A DNA stretch of 64,000 nucleotides from Tanytarsus gracilentus (lineage: Eukaryota > Arthropoda > Insecta > Diptera > Chironomidae), in assembly GCA_038502055.1 (NCBI GenBank), contig JAXRKN010000037.1, positions 2,108,001 to 2,172,000 on the forward strand. Direction: 5' to 3'. Position numbers and translations under genes: made by a program. Shown here piece after piece: positions 51,701 to 64,000 of the stretch (its first letter is position 1; each line of letters starts with the position of its first letter). The notes under the pieces are model-generated. The model saw nothing but the letters and a program-made list of their open reading frames with translations, was not told the DNA's origin and did not search any database.

Positions 51701-54700
51701 AAAACTTGCTAGAATCATTTAAATATCTTGAAACCGTTAATATTACATGAAAATATTTTCCCCTTCCTTATTTCATTATTCTTACACCTCATCCCTCCTA
51801 TACATTTGATTTTCATTTGAAAAATGACAAGGGTAAGGACGAAAGATATTTCTCCCAAAATTAAAAAAGAATTTTCTTTCGAATATTTACATTTAAACTA
51901 ATGATTGTCCCAAGATTCGAAGAAACATTTTACCACTTGGGAGTTTTAACTTAACATCTTCATTTGTTAATTTTTAGACTAAGTGAGAAGGGATAAAAGG
52001 ATGAATTTATAATTTATTTGATTTTTTAAAAATAGTTATCAACATCTTAATACAAGCTTTAGTTTTTTTGCAGTGAAATCCAATCGCAAGATTCTAAAAT
52101 CCACTTAAATTCCACATTTAATAACTCAAAGCATTTGAAAACGCAAAATAAAAAATGTCCATGAAATAATGTTGAGAAATTAGAGAAAATTCATAGCCCA
52201 ATAAATGTTTAAGAGGAATAAAAGAAGAAGAAGAAATTCCACCGAGATGAGCGAGGAAGAAGTATGGAAAAAATTTATATTGAAAATGCAAACACAAAAT
52301 AACGACTCTGCTGCTGTTGGTTGATGTTGACTGTTGCTATAGCCACAACAATAACGATCGCTCTATCTCCGAGGAATGAGGTAGAGATGTAATTGCTGCT
52401 ACATATTTACCTTTCATCGCGTACCTCACAACGAGATACCGGAATTCTTAAAGTGTAGCAAGAACTCATTCAAACATAAAATGAATTGAAAATTTTTCAT
52501 TATCTTTCAACCTGAATGATTCCACTTGAGCGACCTTTGAATTAGAATCAGGAAAAATTGGTTACCTGGATGAAATTGACTGAGCACGTGGCACAATTTC
52601 TGAGTGAATATTATTTTAAAATCTTAAAAATTTTAAAAGCAATCTCAATATAAAATTGCAAATGCCAAGGACCATGCGAGCATGCCATAAGTAACTAAAG
52701 ATTTAGTTTTGATCTAGAGTTTCCAATAAAGAATAAATTTTAATGCTTTATAGCCATCCCAAGCACATTTAACACTTTTAAGAATTTTCTTCCCAACATT
52801 TTTCAAATTTCCACGAATAAAATTCACTTGACAGTGTAGAATATGAGGAAAATAATGCCGCTCTATGTATTCAGCGCGTTTGCTGTAGCATATTATGTTT
52901 CATATATCTAGTGAGCTCGCAAGCGACGTAAAAAAATTGTCACCAATCCTTCTTCCCACTCCAGTAGCGCCATTTTCCTCCCTTTTTGGACTTCACATTT
53001 TCGAGCATACATGAACGTTATGATAATGCACAGCACTGCTCAAATTGGCTACGGTCTCGATATGTTCCTCGGCCCGAAGGGATGAAAAGTTTGAAAAGTC
53101 TAAATTTTAAATTTAAATAAAAGATATAAAGAATTTTTAATAAAATATTTTAAAAATAAATTTAGAATTTTTCATCCCTTGAAAGACCTTCTTCAACCTC
53201 CCAATGTTCGTTCTTTTTCCGTCCTTTGTTCTCATATCTCTTTTTCTCATACATAAATGTGATTTGAGCATGCATGAAAAAGTCATATGTGTGGAGAGAT
53301 TGGAGGAGAAAAAGCATTTAAGAGGAAAGCACGGTGTGTGGGAGTACCGCCGAAAAATAAGAAAGAAGAAGAGAAGCCATTTAACGACATGCCATATAAT
53401 ATTTTTTATTGCTCGAATTTAATGCCATTTAGGAAGGAGAGTGGAGTATTTATTAGACATTTTCCAATTTCCTGGCTTTCCTTTATATCCTTTCGATGGT
53501 ATGTGATGCCTTTTATGTGATTTTACTCGCTCCCCTCCTCACACGAGCGACGATGATGATGATATGACAATGCAATGCACGAACGTGGAAAAAGATTTTT
53601 ATGTGCAATATCGCAAATCCTCAACAATAAATAAATTGCTCGGTGGAACATAAAATTTAATGAATGGCGAACATTTTCATTGAAAAATCTAATATTCGAA
53701 TTTCAATGGATTTTCGAGAATTTCGTGGCTCTTTCACCACTTTTCAATTATTAATTAAAACTAAAATTAACAATTCTAGAACCTAGAAAACCGCCGCTAT
53801 GAAATAATTGAGTTTTATGCAAAAAAAATTGTTTTGAATTTTAACCGAAAAAAAAACATCAAACGAAAATTTTCCTCATCTCGAGTCGCTTGAAAGCACT
53901 CGAAAAATTTATTACATTTTGCATGCACGTACGTCAGATAGAAGTTGAAAAAGGTTGAAAGTTTTATGACACATTCATTTAAATCTATGCGAGGAAATTT
54001 CTCATGAATGTATGATGCAAAAAAAATGGTAAGAGGAAAAATGTAATAAAGTTTTTAGAATTTTCTGGATGCTTGAATTGCGTTTTAAATTCACATAAAA
54101 TTTAAGAAAGCAAAGCTTTTGAAACCAAAAATATATTTTCTCTCCCCAATTTAAGCATCTTAAAATTTTATCTCATTTTCGAGGTGAATTTTCTCTCGCA
54201 GTAATTCACCGAAAGAGAGTGAGAGAGAAAGAGAAAGTTCCATTAAATTATTACAGTAGTAACTTTTCCTTCCATATAGTGCCAGCAATAATTTTTCTTC
54301 CTCACTTTGAAAGAAGCTGAATTTGTTGTCAACGATGTTGGCTAAAAATTATGAAGCGCAATATTTTTTCCGGATCCGTACAAGTAGAAGCGGTAGCAAC
54401 CGCAAGAGCGTACACACAAAAATTATTTCTTGTTGAGTTGCTTTTCCTGTACATAGCTAAAATTTTTTTTTGTTTCCCGGTTAGTTATGTTGTTCATATT
54501 TCTCTCTTTTTCCTATGTTTTCCGTTATCATAACATTCCTCGCTGCTATGGCAAAAGAGAAGCGAGAGAGTCGAGAAGAGTGGAGAGTCAAGACATATTT
54601 ATGGTACCAAGTTATTTATGTTTGTTTATTTGTTTGCCTTTTTTTCCTCGCTGAAAATTTTTCTCATTTTCCTCCTCGCCACACTTGCAGCTAGTCTGAT

Positions 54701-55592
54701 ACAGCGACAGCTTCCTAGCAGCATTCCAACGTGTACAGAAAGTTCCGCCTTTTGGTAGCAACCAATATGAAATATAAATGCTTAATGGAGTCAGATTGGA
54801 AGTTTTCGTTAGCGAGAGTGAGACGACAATATTTTCGTTTCGCTTCTGCGGGTGAAAATTAAAATGAATTAAATTTTAGTTTTAAAATTTTAAAAGATTT
54901 TCATTTTAAATTTTACAAAACATTTTAAAAATTTAAATATTTTAAAAATAATTTTAAATTTTTAAATAAAAGTAAAAATAAAAAATTTCTTAACTGACTA
55001 TTTCTATCTCACTCCCGCACATGCTCGATGGTTAAGCAAACTTTGTATCTTCTTGTATCTATTTTCCTTCCACTTTTATCACCACACAATAGCAGTCGGT
55101 GCTGACAGTTTAGCTTCAACCGTTGTAGAATCCACGCGCATTTTTCATCTGCTGGTGTAAAATAAAAGAAAATTTTTGTGATCAATTTTTTGTTTTCCTC
55201 AGAAAAAAGAAAGAAAAGTTAAAATGTGAAAATAATTTTTGGGTTATTGAAATATAAAAAAAACTCATTAATTATGCATAAAAAAATTAATTCAATTTGT
55301 TATCTCTTAATTTAATAAATGAATGATTTCGAGCTTAATTAATGAGTGTGAGAAAGTGAGTGAAAATTTCCTTAAGTGAAAGGAAAAAAATGGAAATGAA
55401 TTAAGCAAAATTTACACTTATTTTTTTAACACTGTGATAAAGGATAAAAATCCTTTTGTAATCGCTGTATACGAAGTGAAAAAAATACGTAATTTTACGC
55501 CACACATTAATTGGATAAGTTAATTTATCACTTTTAAGAAAGAAAACTTCATCAAGCTGTCGACGATTTCCATCAAAAGCTTTTCAGCAAAT
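45744..55592. other. Divergent intergenic region between Rx and otp
   Basis: 9.85 kb lies between two head-to-head homeobox genes and should contain both promoters, 5' UTRs and shared enhancers. It is AT-rich with no recognised gene. A minus-strand initiator-like TCAGTC is at 46251-46246. A locally GC-richer block is at about 51570-51630, a GCGCCATTTT motif at 52967-52976, and a less AT-biased stretch at about 54690-54760. Open frames at 47439-47673, 49251-49635 and 53204-53520 overlap each other in several frames and show no domain. Confidence 0.5.
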
Positions 55593-58500
55593 ATGCTGAA
55601 TAATCTCAGCTCATCAGTAATTGGAGGTAATTAAAGAGAGTTTAAATAATTATCGCTCAGCACTTTGCTTTTTTAAATTGCATCTCACATAAATTAAATT
55701 AAAACTAATTGCACAGCTCATAATTTAATTTTTAAATATTTCCGTATAAATTTAATGCACAATAAATTTTTTATGCGCACATGATGGTGATAGTGGTTTA
55801 ATTAATTGTAATGTGCAATTTTGTTAGTAAATGTCTCTCTATGCTATGACGATAACATTTTATGATAAATTGATTGCCGAAATGCAATTTATTTTCAATT
55901 AAGGACTCACAGAATTTTCTATTACCACTCGAGTCAATCGAGGAATTTCTAATCGAGTGAGATAAGTGGAATTTTCGAATTTCGAATTTTTGTTGATTAC
56001 ATTTGAAATTTGAGGGTATTTTTAATTTAAATCTGTAAATTAATGATTTTTTAAATATTTACATTTAAGAAATTAAATAAATAATTTTTAATCAATTTAT
56101 TAATTATTTTCTTGAAATTAAGCAACTTTAATATCAAGTCGATTTTATTAAAGCTTTTTTTATGGCTGTAGACAAATAACTAATTATAGCCATAGTCACT
56201 TAAATAATTTATGACTTGAGTGTATTGCCTCGTGCTCTACTTAAACTTTTCATTGTTCTCTCGAACACACAAACTCAGTTGAAAAAGAAAATCGATACAG
56301 AGACGAAAGTAATTAATTTTTAATGAATCTTCATTTCATTCACTTGACAGACGAGAGAGAGAGGAAGGTAGGCGAGCTACCTAACGATGCTGTATTAAAG
56401 CAGTTTCCATGATTTCATCGGTTGGGAAAATATTTAATGAAGAAATGAGAATATTTTGCAGGTTCCAAATATTCACTGTTGTGTGTTGTGAAGAACAAAT
56501 CTTTCGTCATTCTGTTTGCTTATCAAAAACATTTTTTTCTTTCCACCGTCTCAGTGAGGCACATAGAGTCAGTCAAGCTTGAAAAGTAACAACCTAACAC
56601 ATTCGTGTCTTTATTTTCTGTTGAAAAAATAACGAAATTTTTTTCCTGAGCGGTCTTGAAATCATCTCTCATATGTGAGTTGAAGAAGGCACGAAAATAT
56701 CTTCCTCAGTATCGCTCAAAGACGCGAAAGAAGATAAGAAAAAGAAAAAATGTGAACGGTAGCAAGATGTGAAAATTAGCACCTAACCCGAAAAAAAGAG
56801 TATACAAAATCCACAATAATGATTTTTCTTTTTGTTCAACTTAAAAACTCATTTTTGTTTGATTTAGTTTAAATATTTTTACTGAGCTGATACATTGAAG
56901 TTCTTATGAGTATTTTTCGGAGAAAATATATAAAAAATATTTTTTGAGGTTAAGAAATATAAAAATTAAATTTCGTAAATTAAAAATTAAAACCAAAAAT
57001 TTAAATTAATTTTTAAACGAACTAAAAAAATTCACATATAAAATCTTCCCTCTCTTTCTATCTCGATTGTATGAAAAGACATACTTCACAAACGTTACGA
57101 GTGATATTTTTCTTCATATAGAAGCTAACATGAAATAAAGAGCACCTTAAAACAACGCTTATATACTCCGTATATTCCGTCAAAAAAAACTAGAGACCGG
57201 ATTCTGTTGAGCCAAACGCTCTTCAGAATTCGTATTCGGGAATTTTTTCACGATATTAGCAAGAATCTGGCCTGAATGGCATCAAATTCTACAGCTGATA
57301 TCTTATTAGAAGTTTAATTAATAAAACTTTCTCTCACTCATTTAAAATGAGTCATTTTGGAAGCAATTAAGACAAAAGCTTTTTAGAATTTAACTTTAGA
57401 AATTTAAAAATTAATTTTAAAATTTAAAAAATTTAGGTTTTAAAATTTCAACAATTTTTCATTGCACTTAAAAGCTCAAGCTATCGACACCATCATTAAA
57501 TTCATTTTTATCCCAGCATTGGATAACAAAAATGTTGGCGCTTATTCATGCTGCACAATCCAATGAATAACAAACAGCTTTTTAATCCATACATTCAACC
57601 ATACAGTCAGCGCAGTAGAACTCAGCCAAATAGACCATAATTTTTTATTTTCACTGCATGCGAGAAACAAAATCCGGAATTAAATTTAATGTAAAAATAT
57701 TTATTCGAGAATTTTTCCATGCAATCACACACACACATTTACTAACATTGAGCAATAGAAAGTTTTTTCAACATGCAGAGTGAGCGCAGAAGAATTCAGT
57801 CATCAATAAAATTTTACGTTCTCTCTATACATTTTTTTGCAAGCTCTTCATGGCTTTGAGCTTATATGCAATTTCACTCCAATAAACTTAAATTTAGTCA
57901 TATTTATCGGCATTTTATTGTCGAACGAAAGCTTTCTCTAATGACGGCCATTATTATAATTTAGATTACATTGCACAATTGGATTAAATGGACAACATGC
58001 ATCTATTTGTTGCCGCTGTTTAATATTTTTGCATAAACTGCACCCTAATTAAGGAAAATAACAATGAAATATTAACTAACGATAATTAATGTCGTTCTCT
58101 CTTAGACTTATTTTTTAATGGCATTTCAGGAAGCCAAAAAGATTGTGATTTACCCAAAACGACTGTCTTGCACGGATCAAATGCCACATTTGGTCAACTA
58201 CAAAGTCCACAAACAAACGTATCCGATTCATCATCATCAAGTAACAACAATAACACGAGATTGCATGTGACGAGTGGTCTCTGTGACTCGCACAACATGC
58301 AAGATCAAGTAAGTAGAGCTAATTAGTTCCAAATTGATTTTCTGCTCTCGCCAAAAAGTTACATTTGCTTTCACATTTTCAGAACATTGAAAAAAATAAT
58401 AATAAACAGAAACGACATAGGACTCGATTCACGCCCGCGCAGTTAAATGAGCTCGAAAGGTGCTTTACCAAAACTCACTATCCGGGTAAGTTTATTTTCG

Positions 58501-59138
58501 TAATAATTAAAAAATAAAGATTCGATTTGAAATTAAAGTAAACAAAAGTTCATTCAAGTTTCTTGATAAAAATTTTCTCTTTCATTTTCTTTATCTTCGG
58601 GCACGTATATTTGTCTCTTTCTCTCTCATTTCCTTTTTTATGCTATAACGCGTTAAACTTCATGAGTAAATAAAGTTGCATTTTCTTTAGCAAAAAAGCT
58701 TTAAGAAGCTTTTGGTGTTTTCTTTCTGTATTTAAATTCTTTAATTTTCGGTTTAAAAAATATATAAAAATTTCTCAGATTTTACAATTCAAATATTTTT
58801 AATAAACCAAAAAAATCCCAGAAGAAAAATCTTAAATTATTTTATTACAAATTAAACTCTCCTCTCGAGAATTTTCACACCTCCCTAATTTTATTAAATT
58901 GCAAAAATGTCAATTGATAGCGCAAACAAAAGAGAAGAACCACACCAATTTATTTTACTGTCCGCAAATAGGCAGTGGCAATGTTTATTCAACAGATTAG
59001 CATTTGTGACCTAAATTCTTAGCCGCAAAAAAAATTCGAAAAAAATATTTTTAATACAAGTTTCATTAACAACTTACAGATATCTTTATGCGAGAAGAAA
59101 TTGCTATGAGAATTGGATTAACTGAGTCTCGTGTGCAA
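55593..59138 (+). CDS. otp: Orthopedia, homeodomain transcription factor (5' part; gene continues past the window)
   Basis: Nuclear Q50-class paired-like factor of neurosecretory, brain and hindgut development. The visible coding exons are 55593-55626, 58130-58308, 58383-58485 and 59080-59138, all phase-consistent, giving 125 codons. The first exon (MLNNLSSSVIG) is short; its donor leaves phase 1, which fits exon 2. Exon 2 is Ser/Asn-rich (SDSSSSSNNNN). Exons 3 and 4 encode homeodomain positions 1-46: KQKRHRTRFTPAQLNELERC, then DIFMREEIAMRIGLTESRVQ, which is diagnostic of orthopedia. I found no VWFQNRRAKW exon in the 4.9 kb after 59138, so helix 3 and the C-terminal OAR region lie beyond the right edge. 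Confidence 0.93.
55627..58129 (+). other. otp: otp intron 1
   Basis: A 2.5-kb AT-rich intron with a GTAATT donor and a TTTCAG acceptor. It holds no recognisable gene or repeat. Confidence 0.7.
58486..59079 (+). other. otp: otp intron 3, within the homeodomain
   Basis: A 594-bp intron that splits the Asp codon of the YPD motif (homeodomain residue 27) after its first base. AT-rich; no other feature. Confidence 0.9.
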
Positions 59139-62100
59139 GTGAGTACAAATTTTTATCACTATTAAAAATAAAATATTTCATTTGCTACACATGGACACAG
59201 AAAAATTGTTGATGTTGAAAAATATTTTATGTTCAAGATTTAAAATCGAAACAATTAAATTTTTGAAACAAAATATTTGAGGGAAGAAAATTAAAATTTT
59301 CAGCCTCGTGTCCATATTAGGGTTATTTGAAAATTTCAAAACATTTATTAAAAATTCATCGATGACATTGAAATTCTTTGTTTTTTATTCTCACTAACCC
59401 TCAAAAAAATTTAACGGCTATTAAATGGAACCAGTTTAATTATTACCCTTCATAAATGCACGATCAAAACAAAAAAGTTAACATATTGCATCAGATGATG
59501 GAGGGTGTTAAACCACATAAAATATTTAAAACGCATCGAAGGGTTGACTTTGAAAATGAGGCGTGAAAATTTCCTTCTTTAAAGCTAAAGACCATCAACA
59601 CTGGAGAATCAGCTGATTTTTTGATAGCTGAAAGTAAAATTAATGTTTTATGAGTTTGCCACAGCCACAACCGACAGTATATATTTAAGTAATCGACCGC
59701 AGAATGTGATGATGAGCGACTGCAAAAGAAGAAGTCAGAAGGCCACGTGGAATATAAAAACACACCGAAATGACGATGCAAATTAATTTTATTGATCGTG
59801 ACTTTTACATTGCTAGGTGTGTCTCAAAATAAATTTGATGAAAAAACTAAAATTAACTCAAATAATAGACATGAAATAATTAGAATTTAAATTTTGTGAC
59901 TACAAAAAAATCAACTGTTAAAAAAGTTTTTACTTAATAATTAGACTAACATCGTCTCTCAATTTACCAACTATTGATTTTTTAATTAGACCTGTCTGCA
60001 GATAATTTTCCGTCGGCATTTTTGAATCTCATTTGCATTTCAATTGACAAGCACGGTTCTTCTACATGTGACGCCATATAATATTCACACGGTAATGTAA
60101 GATTATTGAAAATTATGCAACGAGTTTAATGCTTGCGTATACATATAAATAAAATCCTTGCGGCAAATAGTGTCAATCACATATTGAGACGTGATTCACA
60201 TGTTCAATTTTTCCATCACAATGTGCTCCAACTGAGAGTGAGCGATGAAAATGGAAAATGGCGGTTCTGTTCGAGCAGTGTGGAAGGGAAATTCTGTTAT
60301 TGAAAAACAAAACAATTTTGCTTTGTGTAATTAAGATTTAATTAAAAAATACTTTGTTTGAATTTTCATTACAAAATTTGCAATTCTAAAATTGCTGTTC
60401 GTGCTTCTTTCATTTCTCTTGTGCTCTCAAGGCTTTGCAGAGGAATTTAATTACAAATTCAAATTTTCAAGAGACTTTGAGCATCGGGCATAAGATGGAA
60501 ATTTTTGAGGAGCTGTACAGTGAAACCTGCAAATTTATTTGAATAAAATTTACAGCAAGTAATTAAAATTTTACTGTAGCTTCGAGATCTTTTGGCAATT
60601 TAAAGCTTTATAAAACGCTTGTGCATTGAGGAAAAATTAATTTCGTCTCCCCAGGTCTGAAAAGTTTTCTTGCTAAGAAAATGCAGAGAAAGTAACAAAA
60701 TCTGATTTAATCCTTGAGAGATTAACATTCGAGAGGCACGAAAGCAATGAAACATACATTTCGAATATTTTTATGTTTATTATTTGAAAGCAAAATTGAA
60801 TTTTTTGGAAATGGTAATTTTAACATTTTATAAACAGATTCAAACCCCATCTCAAATCCATCATAATTTGCCTCTAAATGGAAAATCGTGATAAAAAGTC
60901 ACACGATGGAAAATGTTGAAAAATTTATTCATTAATCAAAATTGTAAAATTTTTATGGGCGCCATTGACGTATTTTTGATTGATTATTTTTGGGTTCACT
61001 AAACGATGTCGGGGTACATTAGCAAGGAAAATATATAAATACACGAAACATTAATTAAGGCGAAATATCTTGTCGTGAATATTTGACATTTTGTAACCCT
61101 ATTGTTATAAATAAATAGCACAAAGATGATACTGGCGATGGAAAAATGAAGAATAATTTTAATTAAAATTAAAATTTTGAATTTTTTTTGCAATTTTTAA
61201 AAGAACATTTTTGTAATCTCAAATAAACAGGTCTTAAATTTTGAGCGTATTTTCACGACTTTTTTCTGGGTATTATCATCAGCTGTGATGGTTATTACAG
61301 CATTAAAATTTTAAAACCTAATTTCCACGCGACGATGATATTCTTCGAATTTATTCATCCACACAAAGTTTTTCCATTTTCCGGGGTGCTATTGCGTTCG
61401 TTGTTTATGCAATTCACGCTCACATGCGGAGAGATAGCACACGGGCAAAAAAAATAATACAAACATCATGCAGGTTATAATAAAATTACTTTTTATGATT
61501 ATGACGCTATAAATAATTTATAAAAAAAAGTGTGTGAAGGAAAATGATTGCATTTCTTGCTAATTTAAAAAGTTTAATATAAAGTGAGGGAAGGAAAAAT
61601 GGATAAAAGGTAACAACATAGCTGAAACACGTGTCATTGCTGAAATTACCTTTTCAATAGATAATTCTGATCAAGTGGCTGTCTTTCATCCTTTTATGAG
61701 TTTTCTGAAGAATGGAAAAATTGAGAACTACAATTGAAAATATCAAAACACCTTTCAAAAATCTACAATTGCTTTCTTTTTTCGATAAAAATCAGTTTCT
61801 CTTTGAGTTCTTTAATTGAAATTCTGTTTTATTAATTTTCCGGTATTTAGACTTGACGACATGCAAACATGCCCATGACACGTGTCGATAGATGAGGTTA
61901 CCATGTCGATTAAATTTAATTTAATTCTCTTAATGCCTCTTTGCACTCTTGTAGTCCTGTTTTATTACTTAATAAACATAACAATTTTGTTGTTACTCGA
62001 ATTTGAATTTCATTTTATTTTAGAGACATGTCAGCAATTATGTTGATGCTCATTGCTCGACTTTATGTATGAAAATTTTGGACATGAAATAAACCTAAAA

Positions 62101-64000
62101 CTGCAATCGAGGGAGAAAATGGAAAAGCAGCGTGAATTTAAAAATATTTTTGTATTTCGTGTGCGCTCACAGTTGGAATTTTTTAGACGAAATTTATTTC
62201 GCAATAAGAGAATTGCTGAAAATATTTTGTTGGTTTAAGATTTAAGCGAATTTGAAATTCCTAAATATCGATTTTTTATTTTCCTCACTTTCAAGTCTGT
62301 CTGACGAAAGGCCAAAAATTAATAAGACACAAATCCTTATGATAATTTCCATGTTAATATAAAACATATTATTGGCATTAGCATTGGTTTTATTAGTTTT
62401 CATTCACCCCTCATTTCACACACCAACTCTCGGTATTTCACTTTCATACGTGCCGCAGAGACGATGATCACGACCCTTCCTCTTTTGCGCTCTCCCAGCA
62501 GTCAATGTTTATCAAATAAATTTTCCCAACATGATATTGTTGTTTTATAGACCTGAATGAAAAGTAAATTATAATCAGATTGTGCGAGGGTGAGAGATTT
62601 TCAATATTTTTTTCCTTCTGTTAAAAACTTTTTCTTGCTTCAACACATGGCGAGTGAAAATTGACTTTAAATATAGAGCAATTTTTTTCGATGAATGATC
62701 CAAGGGTTGGACATTGTTTAAATTTTTCTATATAAACTTGAAATTGATTTTTAATTTAAAATAATTATAAAAATATTTAAAAAAATGAGTGTCCCTTTCC
62801 CTTGTAAGTTTTGTACATTATAATGTCTCAAAAAATATGTGCAAAACTTTCTTTGACGCACCTAATGGAACTTCTTGCTTTCACTCTCCCTCTGAATCAT
62901 TTTCATCTCACTCTCAATAATTTTCGAATGTGAAAAAAAGGAGGGAAAATTAATAGAGCAAGAGAGCATTTAGATTTGCGGGAAAAGTCATGTAATTTAT
63001 CATGTTGCCTAAATCCTTTTTAAATTAGTTTTTAGGATGCCCATAATAAAGTGCAATTTTCGCATGAATGGATCGATATTTTGAACATTGAATGTCATGT
63101 GTTTAGTATTCACACGATGCCATAATCGAAATAAATTAATTAAATAAATCTTGATTTTTGGATTATTTGTTGGGGGTCTAATTGAATTTGGAGATAAAAG
63201 AAGAAAAGTTTGATGATGTTCAATAAAAGCGTTTAATAGTTTAGTAATTAAGAGTTTTCGAGTGTTTGCAACAAAATCCACTGAAACAAACGTCAAAGCT
63301 TAAGCATAAAATAATTTTTAACACCGACAGGTACAAAAAAAGCAGCAAAAGCAAACAAAAAACTTTTTGCTCAAAGCAAATAAATTTTTATGGACGGAGA
63401 TGAAATAAAAGTAATAGCATTTCCCATAAAAGAGAATCACCGAAACAATTTGGGTTGGATAACGATGCGCATGATTCTCTTCATAGTGATTTTATTTTGT
63501 GGGGATAAGCAGGCAATGCCACCCCGCCATCGTCGTCGTCATTTAACGAAAAAGGAAAGAAAAATATACAATAAAACTTCAAAATGATGACAGCGAATGG
63601 TCGTCGACAAAATGAAAGGTTCACGATTGAGATTTTTTTATTCTCCAAATCCTGAAATTAAATTGGAATTTAGTTTTATTTTATCGATTTTTTTTCTCTT
63701 CATTCTTCGCCCTTTCTGAGATCACAACAAAACAATGGAAAACTTTAACTGAATGTAAATCCCATGAGACATAGAATGTGATGTGAGTGACAGTCAGGCA
63801 GCAGACAATGAAAAGACGTTTCAACCTTAAATGCTAATGTGAAAAATCAATTCACGAGAAAATGGAAAATAAATTTTATTCGCAGTTTAAATTTAGCCGG
63901 ACAGAGAGTTGTTTTCTTGAACTTTAATGTCCTTCTGAGGAAATTCTCGTCATCAATTAAATTTTATTTAATAATTTTAATTTTTGAAGGATGAATTTTT
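59139..64000 (+). other. otp: otp intron 4, 5' part
   Basis: At least 4.86 kb of intron following the homeodomain residue-46 donor (GTGAGT). It contains Pho-like core motifs at 60255-60264 (AAAATGGCGG) and 60957-60966 (GGGCGCCATT). Open frames at 59491-59781, 60999-61193, 62053-62238, 63009-63296 and 63390-63587 show no domain. No further otp exon was seen. Confidence 0.7.

Noticed and set aside
59139..64000. Search for the otp VWFQNRRAKW exon
   Set aside because: No match was seen on the + strand, so otp is reported as running off the window rather than ending here.

Overview
The window is animal, almost certainly insect, nuclear DNA. It is strongly AT-rich, genes are split into phase-consistent GT-AG exons, and the recognisable proteins are three paired-like (PRD-class) homeodomain factors, a muscle actin and a chymotrypsin-like protease. 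Gene content and compactness suggest a dipteran, perhaps a non-biting midge or other nematoceran. The species is inference, because no organism-specific marker was found.

Layout from left to right: about 5.6 kb of non-coding upstream DNA; homeobrain (hbn, + strand, 5802-11701, 7 coding exons including a 12-nt microexon); a secreted chymotrypsin-like serine protease (- strand, 13049-12176, 3 exons); a muscle actin of the Act57B type (- strand, 20539-18749, 2 exons); Rx/rax (- strand, 45743-26278, 7 exons, with introns of about 12.8 kb and 4.3 kb); a 9.8 kb divergent intergenic region; and the 5' part of orthopedia (otp, + strand, 55593-59138, 4 exons, running off the right edge). hbn, Rx and otp together form the ancient 'HRO' homeobox cluster. 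The actin between hbn and Rx matches what I recall of Drosophila polytene region 57B, where Act57B, hbn, Rx and otp all map.

The three homeobox genes encode Q50 homeodomain transcription factors known from other animals to pattern the anterior brain, eye or visual primordium, and neurosecretory cells. hbn and Rx carry eh1/octapeptide repressor motifs, and Rx also has a C-terminal OAR domain. The actin has a TATA-type promoter with MEF2 and CArG-like sites. hbn appears TATA-less, with a correctly spaced Inr+DPE. About 85-90% of the window is non-coding: long introns and intergenic DNA that presumably hold enhancers. One short TIR-bounded repeat carrying a 17-bp minisatellite sits in Rx intron 2. 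No tRNA, rRNA, CRISPR array or viral insertion was recognised.
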